Shown here in pieces: positions 23,096-37,400 of a DNA stretch of 64,000 nt. Every line of letters starts with the position of its first letter. Position 1 is the first letter of the stretch. The stretch is from Letharia columbiana (Eukaryota > Ascomycota > Lecanoromycetes > Lecanorales > Parmeliaceae). Made by a program: the position numbers and the translations under genes. A model generated the notes under the pieces. It saw only the letters and a list, made by a program, of their open reading frames with translations. It was not told the origin of the DNA and did not search any database. The stretch is taken from NCBI RefSeq assembly GCF_014066305.1, contig NW_023501102.1, forward strand, positions 227,158 through 291,157. The letters run 5' to 3'.

Positions 23096-25625
23096 TTATA
23101 AATAGTAGAAAAGTAAAAGATTTTTATATAGATTATAATAGCGATAAAGATTTTTAGCTTTAATATAGTTATAGAGTATTAATAAAAATCGTAAGAGCTT
23201 TAAATAGAGATATATAAATTAATATTATTTCGAAGTATTTTCTAGATAATAGTAGTCTATATAAGATGAAATATAGTATATAAATTAAGAAGTAGATTAT
23301 TTAAAAATAATATTATCTAATACTTAATTTTATTAACTAATACTCTAAAAGTAATAAAATACGTCGAAAAAGATTATTACGTTTTTTAAGAAATATCTAT
23401 CTCTCGCTAATTTTTATAGCTTTTTTTTACTACTTTAAAGCTTAATCTAATTCGTTTTTATTAGAAATAAATAAAATAATAATTTAAGATATATTAGATT
23501 TTTAATAATAAGGTTATTTAATAATTAATATAAGAAAGCTATTAAATATAAGAGAAGAATCTCAATTAAATTTATTATCTCGGCGTCGGCGTTTATCGAA
23601 TACTACTTACTCTCTTATCTATTATTCTAAAATAATAAAGCTCTTATTTACTTACTTATAATAATAAAATTAATTTCGATATTTTATTAAATAAGAAAAA
23701 AAAAGTCTAGAATTTTAATTTATTAATATCGCTAAAATTAATATAGCGATTTATTTTTAACTAGTCTATAAAAAAGATAATAAATTATTTATATTAATAA
23801 TAAATAAGATTTATAATTAACTCGCTAATACTATATATATATCTCTTATTATCTATATATCTCGCGATCTCTATATATTAATTAATAAATACTATTTCTA
23901 TAATTTAAATAAGAAATATAAAAGATATTATAATTCTAATTCTCTTATTTAAATTAATAATATTAATATAATTAGTCTTAAAAAGATAAAATATAAATTA
24001 TCTATAAAATATTAGAATTATCTTAGTATTTTCGATAGAATTTAAATAAATATACTTTCTTTATATTATTCTTATAATTATAAATTAAAATTTATCGATA
24101 ATTTTAATAAAGCGAAATTCTTAAAAAGTAGAATCTATTTAATATTAAAATATAAATTAAAATAGATAAAGAAGTATCTAAATAAATATCTAAAGAAGAA
24201 ATTTATAATACTAAATTATATACTATTCGCCTTATTTATTCTATTTATAGAAAAGTCGAATAGAGAATTATATTTTTATATAGACTATCGAAAGTTAAAC
24301 GCTATTATTAAAAGAAAATTCTAATTCTATTAATAGATAAGATTTTAGTAAGATTTTAGAGATATAAATATCTTACTCGATTAGATATTATAATCGCGTT
24401 TAATAAACTATATATATATTTTAATAGCGAGAATTTTATTACTTTTATTATCTTTCTTAAAGTATATAAATATCGAGTTCTCTTTTTAATCTAATTAATA
24501 ATATATAAAGAATATTCTATTTAAGTATTTAAACGACTTCTATTAAATTTATCTTAATAATATATTTATTTATAATAAGATAAAAAAGAAATACGTCTAA
24601 TACGTTAGATAAATTCTTTAGAAATTAAAAAATATTAATCTTTAAATAAATATTTTTAAATATAAATTCTACGTTTAGAAAATTAAATTTTTAGACTTAT
24701 TAATATCTATAGATAGAGTATAAATAAATCTTATTAAAATCTAAATTATTATTAAGTAAACTATATCTATTAATCTTAAAGAAATTAAAATCTTTATTAA
24801 ATTTTATAAATTTTATAAATATTTTATTAGAGACGTTATTAAAATAGTTAAATTTATAATAGAATTTAAGATAAAGAAAGCTATATTTAACTAATTTTTA
24901 ATATATTAAAAGATCTTTTATTTTCTAAAAGTCGCTATTACTAAAGCTCTAATTCTATATTATTTTAATAGAATAAAAAAAATTGAAGATTAACTCTTTC
25001 GATTATATTAATAAAAAGAGAATTTTTAATATAATAATAAGAAAGTATTTTACTCGATAATTTTCTATAGTAAAAATCTAACTCTAATTAAGTATAATTA
25101 TTAAATCTATAATAAGAAATTATTAATAATTATTCGCTTTATTTATAATATTAATATCATAAATTAAAATATATAAATATCTCTATTAAAAGTATTATCG
25201 ATTATAAAAAATTAATATATTTTATTAAAAAAAAGATTATAGTTAATACTAGACTCGATATTTAGATATATTATTAAAATTTAATAAAATAATTATTTAT
25301 TAATTTAAATTTAAAAAAAAAAAGTTATATAAATAATTAGATATAAACTAATTAATTTTAAAAATAAACGATTATATTAATAATATTAAATAATTTTTAT
25401 TTCTAATCGATTAAAATTAGATAACGAATATATTAATATATATATAATTAATAACTCTATTTATTATAAGATAGTAGAGGTTAATAAAAAGAATAACTAT
25501 TATATAAAAATTTATAACGCTATCGTTAAAGATAAGAATAAATTTTAAGAGATTACTCTTAATAAATACTTCGTATAAGACGAATTATTTTACTATAAGA
25601 ACTACTTATAAATATTTAATAATAT
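23096..25625 (+). pseudogene. Gypsy-1 gag-pol relic: protease to RNase H
   Basis: A RIP-killed Ty3/gypsy polyprotein. At 24,241-24,325 the frame reads [20 protein letters not shown], the reverse transcriptase block 1-2 (family consensus [14 protein letters not shown]). The palm motif region with Y-L-N-N-I-F-I-Y (consensus YLDDILIY) follows near 24,540-24,580, and FYKFYKYFIRDV near 24,810 fits the connection domain. RNase H is visible at about 24,960-25,300 (KVLSIIKN for KVLSDHKN). Many in-frame TAA/TAG stops replace Gln or Trp codons. Upstream to 23,096 is presumably gag and protease, too degraded to delimit. The frame is broken at 25,625 by A4 just before the integrase zinc-binding region. 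Confidence 0.75.
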
Positions 25626-26356
25626 ACGAGTAAAGACCTATAAATTAAAATTATAACTATTTTTTTAATTAAGGCTATCGAGTATATAGATATAAAGATT
25701 TATATCGAAAGTTCTATACTCGTATTAATATAATCTTACTTCTACTTTCGAAAAGCGGCTCTATAGAGAGAAAGTTTAAAAATATCTTCTTATAGCGTAT
25801 AATAGAACTTAAGATATTTCTTTTAGTCTTAATAGAGATAGTAAGCCTCGAAACCTAGCTAGAGCTAGATATAATTTCGAAGAACTTTAGATATATTATT
25901 TAGATAACTCTTTAAATAAGACATTATTCGAAGTCTAAGCGTAAGAGTCTTAGCGGGTATAGAACTTTCGATATAGACCTCTATAAGCGATCTTTAATAA
26001 GCGAACTTTAATAAGCGATATTTAAATTCCTTACGCTTTAATAATTATAAGACTAAATTTTAAAATTTATAAAAATTTGAAAAGTATAAATAGCGTTTTA
26101 AAATTAAAAAAAAAATTTTAAAATTTTAATAGAAAATAAAAAAGTAATTCTATATATTAATAATATATATCTATTTTTTTAATAAGAAAGATATAGAAGG
26201 ACGAGATTTTAATAATTACGAACGCTAATTTATTTACTTATAATAAGTTAGTCGATCTAGTTAAAAAGCGTAGAGAACTCGAATTAATAATTAGCTATAT
26301 ATATAAATTTAAGATTTTTAAGCTTAGCTCTATCTTATTCTTTTATATATATTAAT
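25626..26356 (+). mobile_element. Family A element, copy A4, nested in Gypsy-1
   Basis: It starts acgagtaaagacctataa and ends cttttatatatattaat. It contains a (ggctatcgagta) unit, then about 300 bases of its own, then a second unit with agcgaactttaataagcg at about 25,993 and the common 3' block. It separates Gypsy-1 sequence ending in a RIPed RLWIPNN-like segment from REIHNQPFYGHP-like sequence, as expected within a gypsy integrase N-terminus. Confidence 0.65.
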
Positions 26357-26857
26357 ATATTAATATTATTCGAGAGATATATAATTAATTTTTTTACGAT
26401 TATTTTAGACTTATATATATATATATAATTTACTTAAATGAGAATATTATTAATAAAAAATAGTAATAATAATAATTATCTATATTTAAAATTATTATAT
26501 CTATTAAAAAATTAAGATATCTTATAATCGAAAATATAATTTACTCTAGTCTCTATTAATTTTATAGATATAATAATAAGATATATTAATTAACTTTATT
26601 ATAGATTTATCTCTATTTAATAATTATAACGCTATTTAAATAGTAATTTATTTATTTTTTAAGAAATATTATTATATAGTCTATTTCGATATTAATAAAG
26701 ATATTATTATTAAGAAAACGATTAATTTACTATTTAAAAAAGTATTATATCTATATAGTCTACTAGTTTTAAAAATATAAAATCGAGATTTTTAATTTAT
26801 AGTTATTATATAAAAATCTTTTTATAAATAATTAGATATTAAAGTTAAGCTATTAAC
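26357..26857 (+). pseudogene. Gypsy-1 integrase, N-terminal half
   Basis: Continues the pol frame after A4. REIYN at about 26,371 corresponds to the integrase H-H-C-C region. At about 26,722-26,857 the frame gives LLFKKVLYLYSLLV and then NRDF...DIKVKLL, matching the core motif LFKHVYRLHGLP...SDRGPQF...GIKVKLST with the usual RIP stops. The frame stops at 26,857 where Gypsy-4 was inserted, and resumes at 57,032. Confidence 0.7.
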
Positions 26858-27026
26858 TATTATTATAATAGTAGAAAATTAATTACTATTACTATTATAA
26901 ATTTATAAGTTAAGTATACGATAATTAAGATTCTATAGAGAAATCTATTACTATTAGAAAGTAATATCTATTAAGGCGCTAATATAACGCTATCTCTTAT
27001 CTCTTCGTTTCTATTATATTCTATAG
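26858..27026 (-). repeat. Gypsy-4 3' LTR (left)
   Basis: About 169 bases matching 56,866-57,027, with shared landmarks agaaaattaattactattac, agattctatagagaaatct and aaggcgct. It lies directly downstream, in minus orientation, of the chromodomain relic. Confidence 0.65.
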
Positions 27027-27911
27027 TAGATATCGATAAATAGAAAAGAAAGTAACGCTCTTAATATCTTTAAGTAAGTCTTTTTTTTAAGTAAAAAGAA
27101 TATTAAGAAAGATAGAAAAGTAAAGTAACGCTGTTAATGTCGAAAGTAAATTCTTTCTTTTAATAAAAGAAAGTTATTACTTTAAGAAAGTTATTGCTTT
27201 AATATAAACTTTCTAATTCTTTTCTTTAATAAGTGCTATACTTCTATTCTAATACGTCGTTAATCTAATCTTTAAAGACGCGATCTCGCCTAGATTTTTC
27301 TTTTATATTCTTTAATTAATTTTATAGTATCTTTAAGATTATTAATATCGTATTATATATTATATTTATTTTTATAATTCTTTCACTTAATTAAGTATTA
27401 AATCTTATCTCTAGATTTCTACTTCTTTAATAGCGTTTTAATCTTATAGATATTCGTAATAATATCGTCTTTCTCGACTTTAAAAATAGTAATAATATAA
27501 ATATATATATAAGAATTCTTATTCTTAATAGATTTTAGTTATATTATTAAAATAATTAAGTAAATTCTTATTAGTAAAGAAAGCTTAAGTCGATAAGTAA
27601 GCTTTTTAACTTTATTAAGAATCTTAAAGAAATTAATCTATTAATTATAAAGTTTATAATTACTTAAACTAAGAATCTTATATTTATAATATAAGCGTAG
27701 GAAAATTATACTATCTTTAAATATATTAAGAGCTTTATATACGTTATTATAGTATACTTTAATTATAACGTTAATAAAGACTATAAAATTCTCTATTTAC
27801 TTCTCTTATTTTATCTATTATAAGTAATTAAAATCTTTCTATAATAATTTAGCTAATATTTTAAGAGTATTATAAATATTAAATTTATAAAGAATTTTAT
27901 TCGATAATACG
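27027..27911 (-). pseudogene. Gypsy-4 pol C-terminus: integrase tail and chromodomain
   Basis: Read on the minus strand from 27,911, the frame gives LSNKILYKFN (integrase core end, consensus PNEILYGFN) and a FLRLHHGY-like segment at about 27,680-27,715. Then come KLAYRLELP-like residues and, at about 27,270-27,480, a chromodomain: EKDDIITNIYKIKTLLKK followed by YLIKWKNYKNKYNI and a NNLKDTIKLIKEY end. The aromatic and K-W-K pattern is that of chromoviral gypsy elements, which use the domain to target heterochromatin. The stops are of RIP type. Confidence 0.75.
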
Positions 27912-27916
27912 TCTAT

Positions 27917-28099
27917 TATTAGAATCGATATAGATGTAATATTAATATAGATATATTAAATAAGATAACTAGATATTAAATAGCTATATAGATAGAAGAT
28001 ATTAGATAATAGTAGATAACTCTATTAAGATACGCTAAGCTCTAATAGACTATAGAATTAAATAGTATATTAAGAAAGATATAGAATATAGTCGTAATA
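27917..28099 (-). repeat. Gypsy-2 3' LTR (left)
   Basis: 183 bases, opens tattagaatcgatatag and ends cgtaata, i.e. TG...CA after RIP. It matches 41,694-41,876 essentially by transitions only. Confidence 0.8.
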
Positions 28100-31000
28100 C
28101 TACCCTCTCTCTCTTATAGAATTATACTTTTATAATTAATAAGTAAAAGAGTAGTAAAAATAATATATATATACGCTCGCTTAAAAATTAATAAAATAAT
28201 AAAGAACTTTTAATATTCGAGATCTTTAATATTACGATTTTTCTCGATAATAATATAAGTAGTAAGAGCTTATATCTTAATCTTTATATTAATATTATCG
28301 CTAATTAAAGATATAGCGAGTATAGAGATTTTAATTTAAAAAAAATTAATATAATAATAAGCGAGTAATAAATATAAGTATTTTAATAGATAATAGTAAT
28401 TTTTAAATTAATATTTTAATATAAAGAATATTAATAAAATAATACGAGTTAATTAATCGAGAGATCTTAAATTAAATCGAGTTATAGACGTTAAATTTTA
28501 ATTTAATATTAAATTAATTTAGCGTAAACTTCTTCGTAATAAGTTATCTAGTTAATATTAATTATACTTAATAATAATAATAATAAGATCCGCGTATAAT
28601 CTAATATAGTCTCGAAATATATTAAGAGTTATATTAATAAGAAAAGTTAACTTAATAAATTTAAAATAAAGCTATTATAAAGTAATATAGATTTAAAAAA
28701 TCGAATTACGAATATAAAGAAAATAAAGTTATTATAAAGTATTAAATAATTTTAATTCGTTTAAAAATATAATATTCGAGATATTATTAAGCTTAGTAAA
28801 CTATTTATAAGTATTAATTATAAAAATCGTTAATTATATCTTAATAATTTTTAAATTCGCTATTATTCGAGTTATACTATTTAAGATTCTTATTAAAATC
28901 TTTCTATTTTATTTAATATTTAAAATAGTTATTAATAAATTTAAAAGTAATAATCTTCTTTATTATTTATTTAATCTAGCTTTTAATAGTAATATACTTT
29001 AATAAAGAATTAATCTATTTAGATAAGAGATTTATTAATATAAGACTTAAGAGATTAAAATAAAATATATTATAAATTTTTATACTTATTAGAAGCTCTA
29101 AGCGATATAAGATTTTTATAAGATCTATTACTTTAAATAGACTATATCTCTTATTATCTAATTTTCGAGATAATTAATTTAAGATAATATTTTTACTATT
29201 AAAAAAGATTATATTATTTATTTTAAAAGTAATCTTCTAGCGTTACTTATTAATTTAGATTATTATAGTCTTTTAAACGCGATCTATATTACTTTAAATA
29301 TAATTAAAAACTTATTATATATATTTAATAATATTTCTTATTTTAATAATATTAAGACGCTTATAAGTAATATTATAGTCGATAATATTTAAATTAAAAC
29401 TTATTTAAAAATAAAAGCTCTTATTTATAAAGAATAATAAGATATTTATCGCTATAAAAGTAGTATTATTATTAATAAACTCGATAATAGATAATTATCT
29501 AAATTAATTATTCTATATATAATTATAATATATTTAAAGATAATATTTTATATTTTAATTAGCTCGTTTAGTTTATTTATCGATTTTAAAATAAAAGGCT
29601 ATTAATAGCTTAGCCTTAATTTCGAGTCGTTTATAAAAGACTTTCTATATTATCGATATAAATTAAAAGCCTCTATTTAAAATTATTAATATCGATAAAT
29701 TATATAAGCGAAAGACCTTTTTAAGTAATATATTAATTATCTTTTCGATTATAATTCCTTCGTCTATATTAGAGTACGCGATATAATATTATTTCTTAAT
29801 AAGTCGATCTATCGCTATTTAGATAGCGTTATATCTATTAAATATAAATAGACTTATTACGAAGTCTATCGAGATATTTTATTATCGCTTTTAAGAAATT
29901 AATAGAGATTATAGTAGATTATATTCTCGATTACGAGAGATTTTAAATCTATAATAAATATAGTAATTTCGAATATAAATAGTAACGATAGCTTTTATAT
30001 CTCGTTAATAGTATTCTCGCTTAAATAGCTTATAGATATAAGCTATATCGAGATATTTATATAAGAATTAATTATATACTTCGCGAATAATATCGATATA
30101 TAAACCTTCTAATATTTATAAGCGATTCTTATAATAGAGTATTTTATTCTCTATAAAGTATTTATTAAGTATAACTTCGCGAAGCTTATTCTTATCTTTT
30201 ATAATTATTTTATAAATTTCGTTATAGAACTTATTAATTTTATTTTTTTAGGCTATTCTATAAAAGATAGAGTTATTAATAATATAAATTTTAATATCTT
30301 TATTATTAAATTCTAAATAATTAAATATAAGTATTATCTAATATTATTACTTTAAGCGTTTATTCTCTAGACTATTCGACTTAAAATCGATTATATATAT
30401 AAAAGCGTTAATTTTAATATTTTAAGACTCTAGATAATAGATAATCTTAATATTAAATTTAGATAGTATATCTAAATAGCGAGTCTAATAACGATTTAGA
30501 TTTCTTTCTTTAATAAAGTATATTAAGCTCTTATAATTCGTAAAGATTTTAATAAGAATATTAATATATTTTAATTTAGAATATTAATATTTTAAATAGC
30601 GAATAATAATTAATAACTTCTTATTATAAATTTAATAGTTATATTTAATTAAGATAAGATTCTTATTATAGAAAGCTATCGAATATAAGACTTTATCGTC
30701 GTTATATTAAGATAGAATATTATTATTAATATAATTAGAGAAGTTCGTTTTAAGTATAGCGTTTTTCGATTTATCGAAATAATATAGAATCGAAGCTTTT
30801 ATAATAACTATCTTTAGTAAATAAAAAGCTTTTTAATAAATTAATAATTAATTAAATATTACTTTCTTAACTATAAGTTTTACTATTAATTTTATAATTT
30901 TTAAAAAATCTCTTATAAATTAATAATAGAAGTTATAAAAGTTAATAAAGATCTATATCTTCTTTAAATTAATAGAAGTAAATTATTTAATAATAGTTTA

Positions 31001-32398
31001 AATTTTAATAAGATCTATTTATAGACTATTAATCGAAATAAGAAGATTTAAAAATTTCGTCTTTTAGATATAAAATTCGTATTTAAGAATATCTATCTAT
31101 AATTTAACCTCTTATAACTTTTAAAGAATCTTTCAAATATATATAATATATTTCTTTCTTAATTAACTATAAATAAGAATATCATCGAGATAAATTTAGT
31201 AGAAGTCGTTTAGATACTTAAATAGAATATTATTTATATATTATTAATAGATAATTAGACTATTAATTAAATCGAAGAGAAATATCTAATATTTATATAT
31301 ATCGAGAAAGATAACGAATATAGTAAAATTCTTACTATCGAGATATATATATAATTTATTAAATATAGCTATAATATCTAATCGAGTAAGATATTTATAG
31401 CCTTAAATTCTCGCGAGAATAAAATTAGATATCGATTTCTCTTAATAATAATATTTAATCTTCGATAGTCTATATAAAAGCGTAAATTCTTATTTAATTT
31501 CTTAATAAATAGAATAAAGAATATAAATAGAGTTTAACTAGATATTATAAAATTCTTTTTTAAATACTTATTTAAATATTTTTTAATTTATTTTAACTTA
31601 TATTCTAATATAAAATAAACTTAATTCTTTAATAATTTAACGATATTAGTCTTTATAAATTTTAATTTATAATTATAAAGGCGATATAATAATAGTTTAT
31701 TCGTCTTTATTTTATTAAAAATATTTAAATAATTATAATACTTTATAGAGAGTTTTAATTTAATATTTTTAGAATTAATAATTTTAATAGCGTTAATTTA
31801 AATAGAGTAATTCGATTTATAATATCTCTTATATTTCTTTTCTAAGTTATAAGAATATAGCTTATTAATTAATATATAAGAATTATATAATTTCTTCTAA
31901 GAAGATAACTTTTTTAATAATAAGTTATAGATCTTATTTATAATAAGAGTAAATAGATAATTTCTCTTATTACGCGCTAATTAATAATATAATATAATAT
32001 TAATTTTAGCGATATTAATAAATTATAGATTTATATCTTATCTTTATTTTATATTCTAAAGAGTAGATATTAATCTCTTCTTATTAATTAGTTTATTAAA
32101 GATATTTAAATTAATAATAAAGTTTAAATCGTCGTTATATATAAATTAAAGAGAAAGTTTTTTCTTTAAAATAATTTATAGAATAGAAGATTTTAATCTC
32201 GAATTTAATAAGATAGCGAGATTCTTCGCTATTAAGATTTTATTATCGTTATAATTATAGCGATTTAATATAAAAAGAATCTTATTTTTTATTATATCGA
32301 GAAGTATCTTATACTTATTTATTTATAATTTTTTTAGAATTATATTATATATAAGGGAGGTAATAAATATAAGATACGTTCTCTCTCGATAATTATTT
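28100..32398 (-). pseudogene. Gypsy-2 pol relic
   Basis: On the minus strand at about 31,390-31,500 the frame reads NLRFYIDYRRLNIII then KRNRYLI, a Ty3/gypsy reverse transcriptase core, followed by FKAINILLD (consensus AKYFTKLD). The rest of pol runs leftwards to the LTR at 28,099. I did not delimit RNase H and integrase individually. The frame is broken by many TAA/TAG codons. Gypsy-3 interrupts the element at 32,398, between pol and its more 5' part. Confidence 0.7.
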
Positions 32399-32673
32399 TG
32401 TCAGGCCTGATACGTTATAGGCCTTGACGCTACTTACGCCAAGGCGCCGATATCATATATGCTACGTCAGAGTCCCTTTTAGAATCTAATTTCAATAATA
32501 TATCTTATATATTTAGGGGCTTAGCGGATATAGATCTACTTTATATATCTCGAAGTTTTAATATTTTTTAGAGATTAATTCTACTATTAAATATATTATT
32601 AAACTTTATAACGATATTATATCTTTTATAATTTATACCCGCTAGCTAATTATTAATAAACTACGCTTTTATA
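32399..32673 (+). repeat. Gypsy-3 5' LTR with unmutated start
   Basis: 275 bases. The first ~80 bases (32,399-32,475) keep CpA and TpG sites (tgtcaggcctga, ttgacgctacttacgcca, atcatatatgctacgtcag) and so have escaped RIP almost wholly. The remainder is RIPed. It ends actacgcttttata. Confidence 0.85.
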
Positions 32674-34400
32674 ATTTTAATCTCTCTATCTTTTAAAGAA
32701 AAAGACTTATTATTATTATAATATCGAGTTTATCTCTAGATTATATAGTAAAAAACGAAGGTAATACTAAAAGCCGCTATAGCGTCGATAATAAGTTTAA
32801 GAATTTCTTATTAATAGAAGATCTTACTATAAAATAACGTCTTATAATTATTAAGATCGAAAATTATTATTTAAAATAAGAATAAAAATTAGTTATATTA
32901 AAGACTAATAATTATAAACTTTATAATATTAGCTTATTATTTATAACTAGCGAAAGCTTATTTATACTAATTATTATTATATCTTTAATAAATATATTAA
33001 TTAAAATAAAAATACTTCGTTTTAAAAGAATATATTCTTATAAGAGTATTAATAAAAAAGAGTATCTACGCTAGTTCCGCGAAGTCGAAATTAAGTTTCT
33101 TATAAATTCTAAGTATTTTATTATTAATTAATTAAGGATTATTTATTATATATAATTCTTAAAAGATAATCTTAATATTTAATAGTATAAATACTATTAA
33201 ATCTATAATCTAAGAAATATAACTTTTAAATTCTTTAAGTAATTTCTATTTAATTTAATAGCGAATTTAATAAATCGTTATTTTCTTATATATAAAAAGT
33301 GAGAGAAGACTAAATAACGCTTTAATTAGAAGATATCTATTTTTAAGATTTATCTAAAGAAGCTAGAGATCTATATAATTTTATTTTTTAAAAAGTATTA
33401 AATTAATTTCTTTTTAGCTAAGCTTAAATTAGAGTTTAAGAATAAGATTTTAAATATTAATAGTATATCGAAATAATAAGAAATTCTTATTTAGGCTATT
33501 ATATAGAAAAAGATTTTAAAACGTATATATTTTAATAACGATTTTTATTTAAAGTCTTTAAAAAAGTTCGCTAAGAATAAATCTTTAAAGAATCGAATTT
33601 TAAAGTCTAAATTAATTTTAAATAATAACGTTTATATAGCGCGTATTTAAGATAATAATATAAAGTATAAAGCTAAATCCTTTAACTCTAACTATAAAAA
33701 GAATAGTTATTTTTATTATAAAAAAATAGAATTATTAAATATCTAAATATCTAGATTTCGATAAATTATTTATAATATATATCGACGTAGTATTAATAAA
33801 AAAAGATTTAATCTTATAATCGTTTTAAAAGTAAGATAAGAATAACGATTAATAGAGATAATCTCTTTTATTCTTATAAAGGAATAAATAAAGCTTTAAA
33901 GTAAATAGAGGTAATTCGTTACTTTACTCGATATTAAAATATATATTAATTTAATTTTATAAAAGTTTATAATCTAATAAGACTTAAAATTTTATAATAT
34001 TATTTTATTATAATTAAAAGCGTTAAGTAATTAAAGTATATATTATTATAGCGTATATTAATTAAATTATTAATTAGTAGATAATTAGAGTTAAGATAAA
34101 AAGTATAATATACTCTTTTATATTATTAATTAAAATTTTTTTAATATCGTATTAAATATATTTAGATTAAATTAATTATAAGTATTATTAGACTTAGCGA
34201 CGAAGTAATAGCGATTTAAAATTAATACTAATAAATTATAAATTAAAAAATTAATTAAATTTATTTAAACTATTAAATAAAAGTTAAATATATTCGTAAT
34301 TATATATATTATAATAGCGCGAAGCGAATTAAAAAATAAACGTAGTTTAAAGCTCTCTTAAAAGTTACTAGAGTTTAATAATATTTTTTTTAATAAAAAA
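32674..34400 (+). pseudogene. Gypsy-3 gag region relic
   Basis: Interior between the 5' LTR and the reverse transcriptase. Frames are closed by RIP-type stops. Position and size fit gag and protease. Lysine-rich segments around 33,300-33,740 fit the nucleic-acid-binding C-terminus of gag, but no zinc-knuckle cysteines can be read with confidence. Confidence 0.45.
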
Positions 34401-37400
34401 GTAGAAATCTTATTTACGCTTAAGTAGAGAGATTATATTATTAAGATTAAAAGCGATAAAAAGTCGCTATATAGCTTTTTATATAATTTATTTTAAATAA
34501 AATTAACGAAGCTATAGCGCTATTTAAAGAACTTTTTTTAGAAAAATTAAATTCGCTATTTAACTTCTTTAATCGAAATATTAATTCTTTTTATTCTTAA
34601 AAAGAATAGAGAGCTTTATTTTTATATTAATTATCGAGGTTTAAACGCGATAACTATTAAAAATCGATATTCGCTATCTCTAATTATCGAGACTCTAAAT
34701 CGCTTATACGAGTTTAAGATTTTTATAAAGTTAAATCTTAAGAATATCTATTATTAAATTTAGATTAAAGAAGATAATAAGTAGAAAATAGCGTTTTATA
34801 ATTATTATAACTACTTCGAATATTTAATTATATCTTTTAGACTTATTAATATATTAATAACTTTTTAAATATATATTAATAGAGTCTTTACGAGTTTAAT
34901 AAATATAATATATATAATATATTTAAATAATATTTTAATTTATAATACTAATCTAGTAAAGTATTTAAATATTTACGCTAGTTTTAATTATACGCTAATT
35001 TAAAGAAATATTAATTCTATATTAAGCGAGTTAAGTTTCTAAGATTTATTATATTTATTAAAGATATTATAATAGATTAGAAATATATCGCTATTATTAA
35101 GAAGTAATTAAAATTAAAAAGTTATTAGAATATATAAGTCTTTTTAAACTTTATTAATTTTTATTAATAATTTATTTATAGCTATTCTAATATAATAGCG
35201 CTACTTATTAATTTACTTAAAGAGAATAAAAATAATAAAAATTTTTAATTATTAGAGTAAATAGATAGCGTTAAACTAGCGTTTTAATAGCTTTAAAATA
35301 CTTTTATAACCGCGCTATTTCTACGCTATTATAATTTAAATTTAAAATTATATTTTAAGATTAACGCTTTTAACTTTAATATAAAAATTATACTTTTATA
35401 ATCGAATAAAAATAATTATTAATAATTAATAATATTTTAATTTAGAAAAATAATTTTTATAAAGTAAAACTATAAGATCTATAATTAAGATTTACTCGCT
35501 ATTATAGTATTTATAAAATAATAATATTATTATCTAAAAGATAATATATTTTATATTAAGATTTTAATAAATTATAATAATTTTAAAGACTTTATAAAGT
35601 AGAAGAAATTAAATTTTAGATAAACTCGTTAAACGCTAAAGTTAGCTATTTATAATTTTAAAAAATTTTATTAAATAAATAAATTAAATTTTATTAACTC
35701 GCTATTATAACGCCTTAATTACGAGAGAATTTTATTATTAAATATTAAACTACTATCGATATTATAAAATAAATTTATATTTTAAATTAGTAATAAGTAA
35801 TTATAAAGAGATAAGGAGATTATAATAGCGATAGCGTTTATATTTCGTATTATTAATATCTAGATAATTATTTCTAAAAGAGAGTCTAAGATTATATAAG
35901 AGATTATTTATAATATATTTTAAAGATTAATAAAAATATTAATTTAAGATCTATAAGTCTATAATAATTAAATAAACTCTTTTTAAATTAATATTAATAA
36001 ATTAGTAATTAAATATCGTATACGTAGTTAAGTATAGATTTTAAACTCTAAAGAATTATTAAGATATAATAATTATTTTTATATCTTTAGAGATAAGGTC
36101 TTAAGAGAAGAGCTTATTAATAAATATTATAATAATCTATTATTAAGATACTTTAGCGCTACGAAAACGTATAAACTATTTATTTATAAATATTATTAAA
36201 ATAAAAGTCTAAAGTAAATTATTAATTATATTAAGATATATAATATTTATTAGCGAATTAAAGCTTCGCGGTATCGTCTATATAGCGAATTAAGCTCGCT
36301 TTCTATCGTTATTAAGCTATAAAAGAAAATTTCTATAAACTTTATTATTAGCTTATTAGCGAGTAAGTATAAGAGTATTATCTATAATACTATTCTAATT
36401 ATAATAAATCGATTTATAAAAATAATAAGATATATTTCTATATTTATTATAATCGATATTATTTAATTAATAAAAGTATTTTATTTCGAAATAGTATATC
36501 GCTATAATATATTAAATGATATTATTAATAATAGAAGCTTTATATTTATTAATAGCTTCTAATTCGTTATTTACTTTTATTTTAAAATTAAATAATATCT
36601 AAATATCGTCTTTTATCTATAAATCGATAAGTAGATTAAGCGATAAAATTAGATACTAGAATACTTCTTACGCATATTCGCTAATAATAAGTAAAATATT
36701 TAAATAAAATAACTATTAATAGTAGAGTTCGCTTATATAAATAATTAGTATTTCTCTATTAAAATAATATTATTCTTTCTAATATATAAATATTATTCTA
36801 AAATTTATTAGAAGAAATTAAAATAACTTTATTAAGGAGGAGATATTCGTTATAAATAATAGAATAAAGAAGTTATAAGTATTAAGAAATAAGATAATAA
36901 AGTATCTTTATAGAGTTATTATAACTTAATTTAAATATTATAATAAAATATATTAGCTTTAAAGCTATAAGATAGATAATTTAATAATATTAGCGATTAA
37001 GAATTTAAAGTAAAAACGTTTAAATAAGAAGTTATCTTATAAATTTATAAGATTATTTTAAATTATAAATAAAATAAAAGCGTAAGCGTATCGCTTACTT
37101 CTATCTTCGATATATAAAATTTATAATATCTTTTATATATTATTATTTAAGTCTTATTATCTTCGTAATTATAATAATATAGCGAAAGTCTTTATATAAA
37201 TTCTTAATCTTATTAATAATAATAAATTTTAAAAGATTAAAGAAATTATTAATAAGATTAAGTATAAGAAAGATGTTTAATATAAAGTTAAATAGACTAA
37301 TTAGAGTAAAGAGTATAATTAATAATTATTAAATAACGAATTTATTAATATTAGCGAGTTAATTTAAGTTTATAAGTAGGCGAATAGTAAATAAAAGTAT
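34400..37400 (+). pseudogene. Gypsy-3 pol relic
   Basis: At about 34,603-34,690 the frame reads [19 protein letters not shown] then KNRYSLSLI, and soon IFIKLNLKNIYY and a FRLINILITF...LNNILIY series. These match consensus [37 protein letters not shown] and FGLTNAPATFQ...LDDILIYS of Tf1/sushi-type Ty3/gypsy reverse transcriptase. RNase H and integrase follow to about 37 kb (for example NRFIKI around 36,410, fitting integrase VDRFTKM). Many in-frame TAA/TAG codons are RIP products. The 3' end of pol is not sharply defined. Confidence 0.75.

Noticed and set aside
26858..27026. Treating this repeat as a solo LTR or as the 3' LTR of Gypsy-1
   Set aside because: It is in the orientation of the minus-strand Gypsy-4, is adjacent to its chromodomain and splits the Gypsy-1 integrase frame, so it is the 3' LTR of Gypsy-4.
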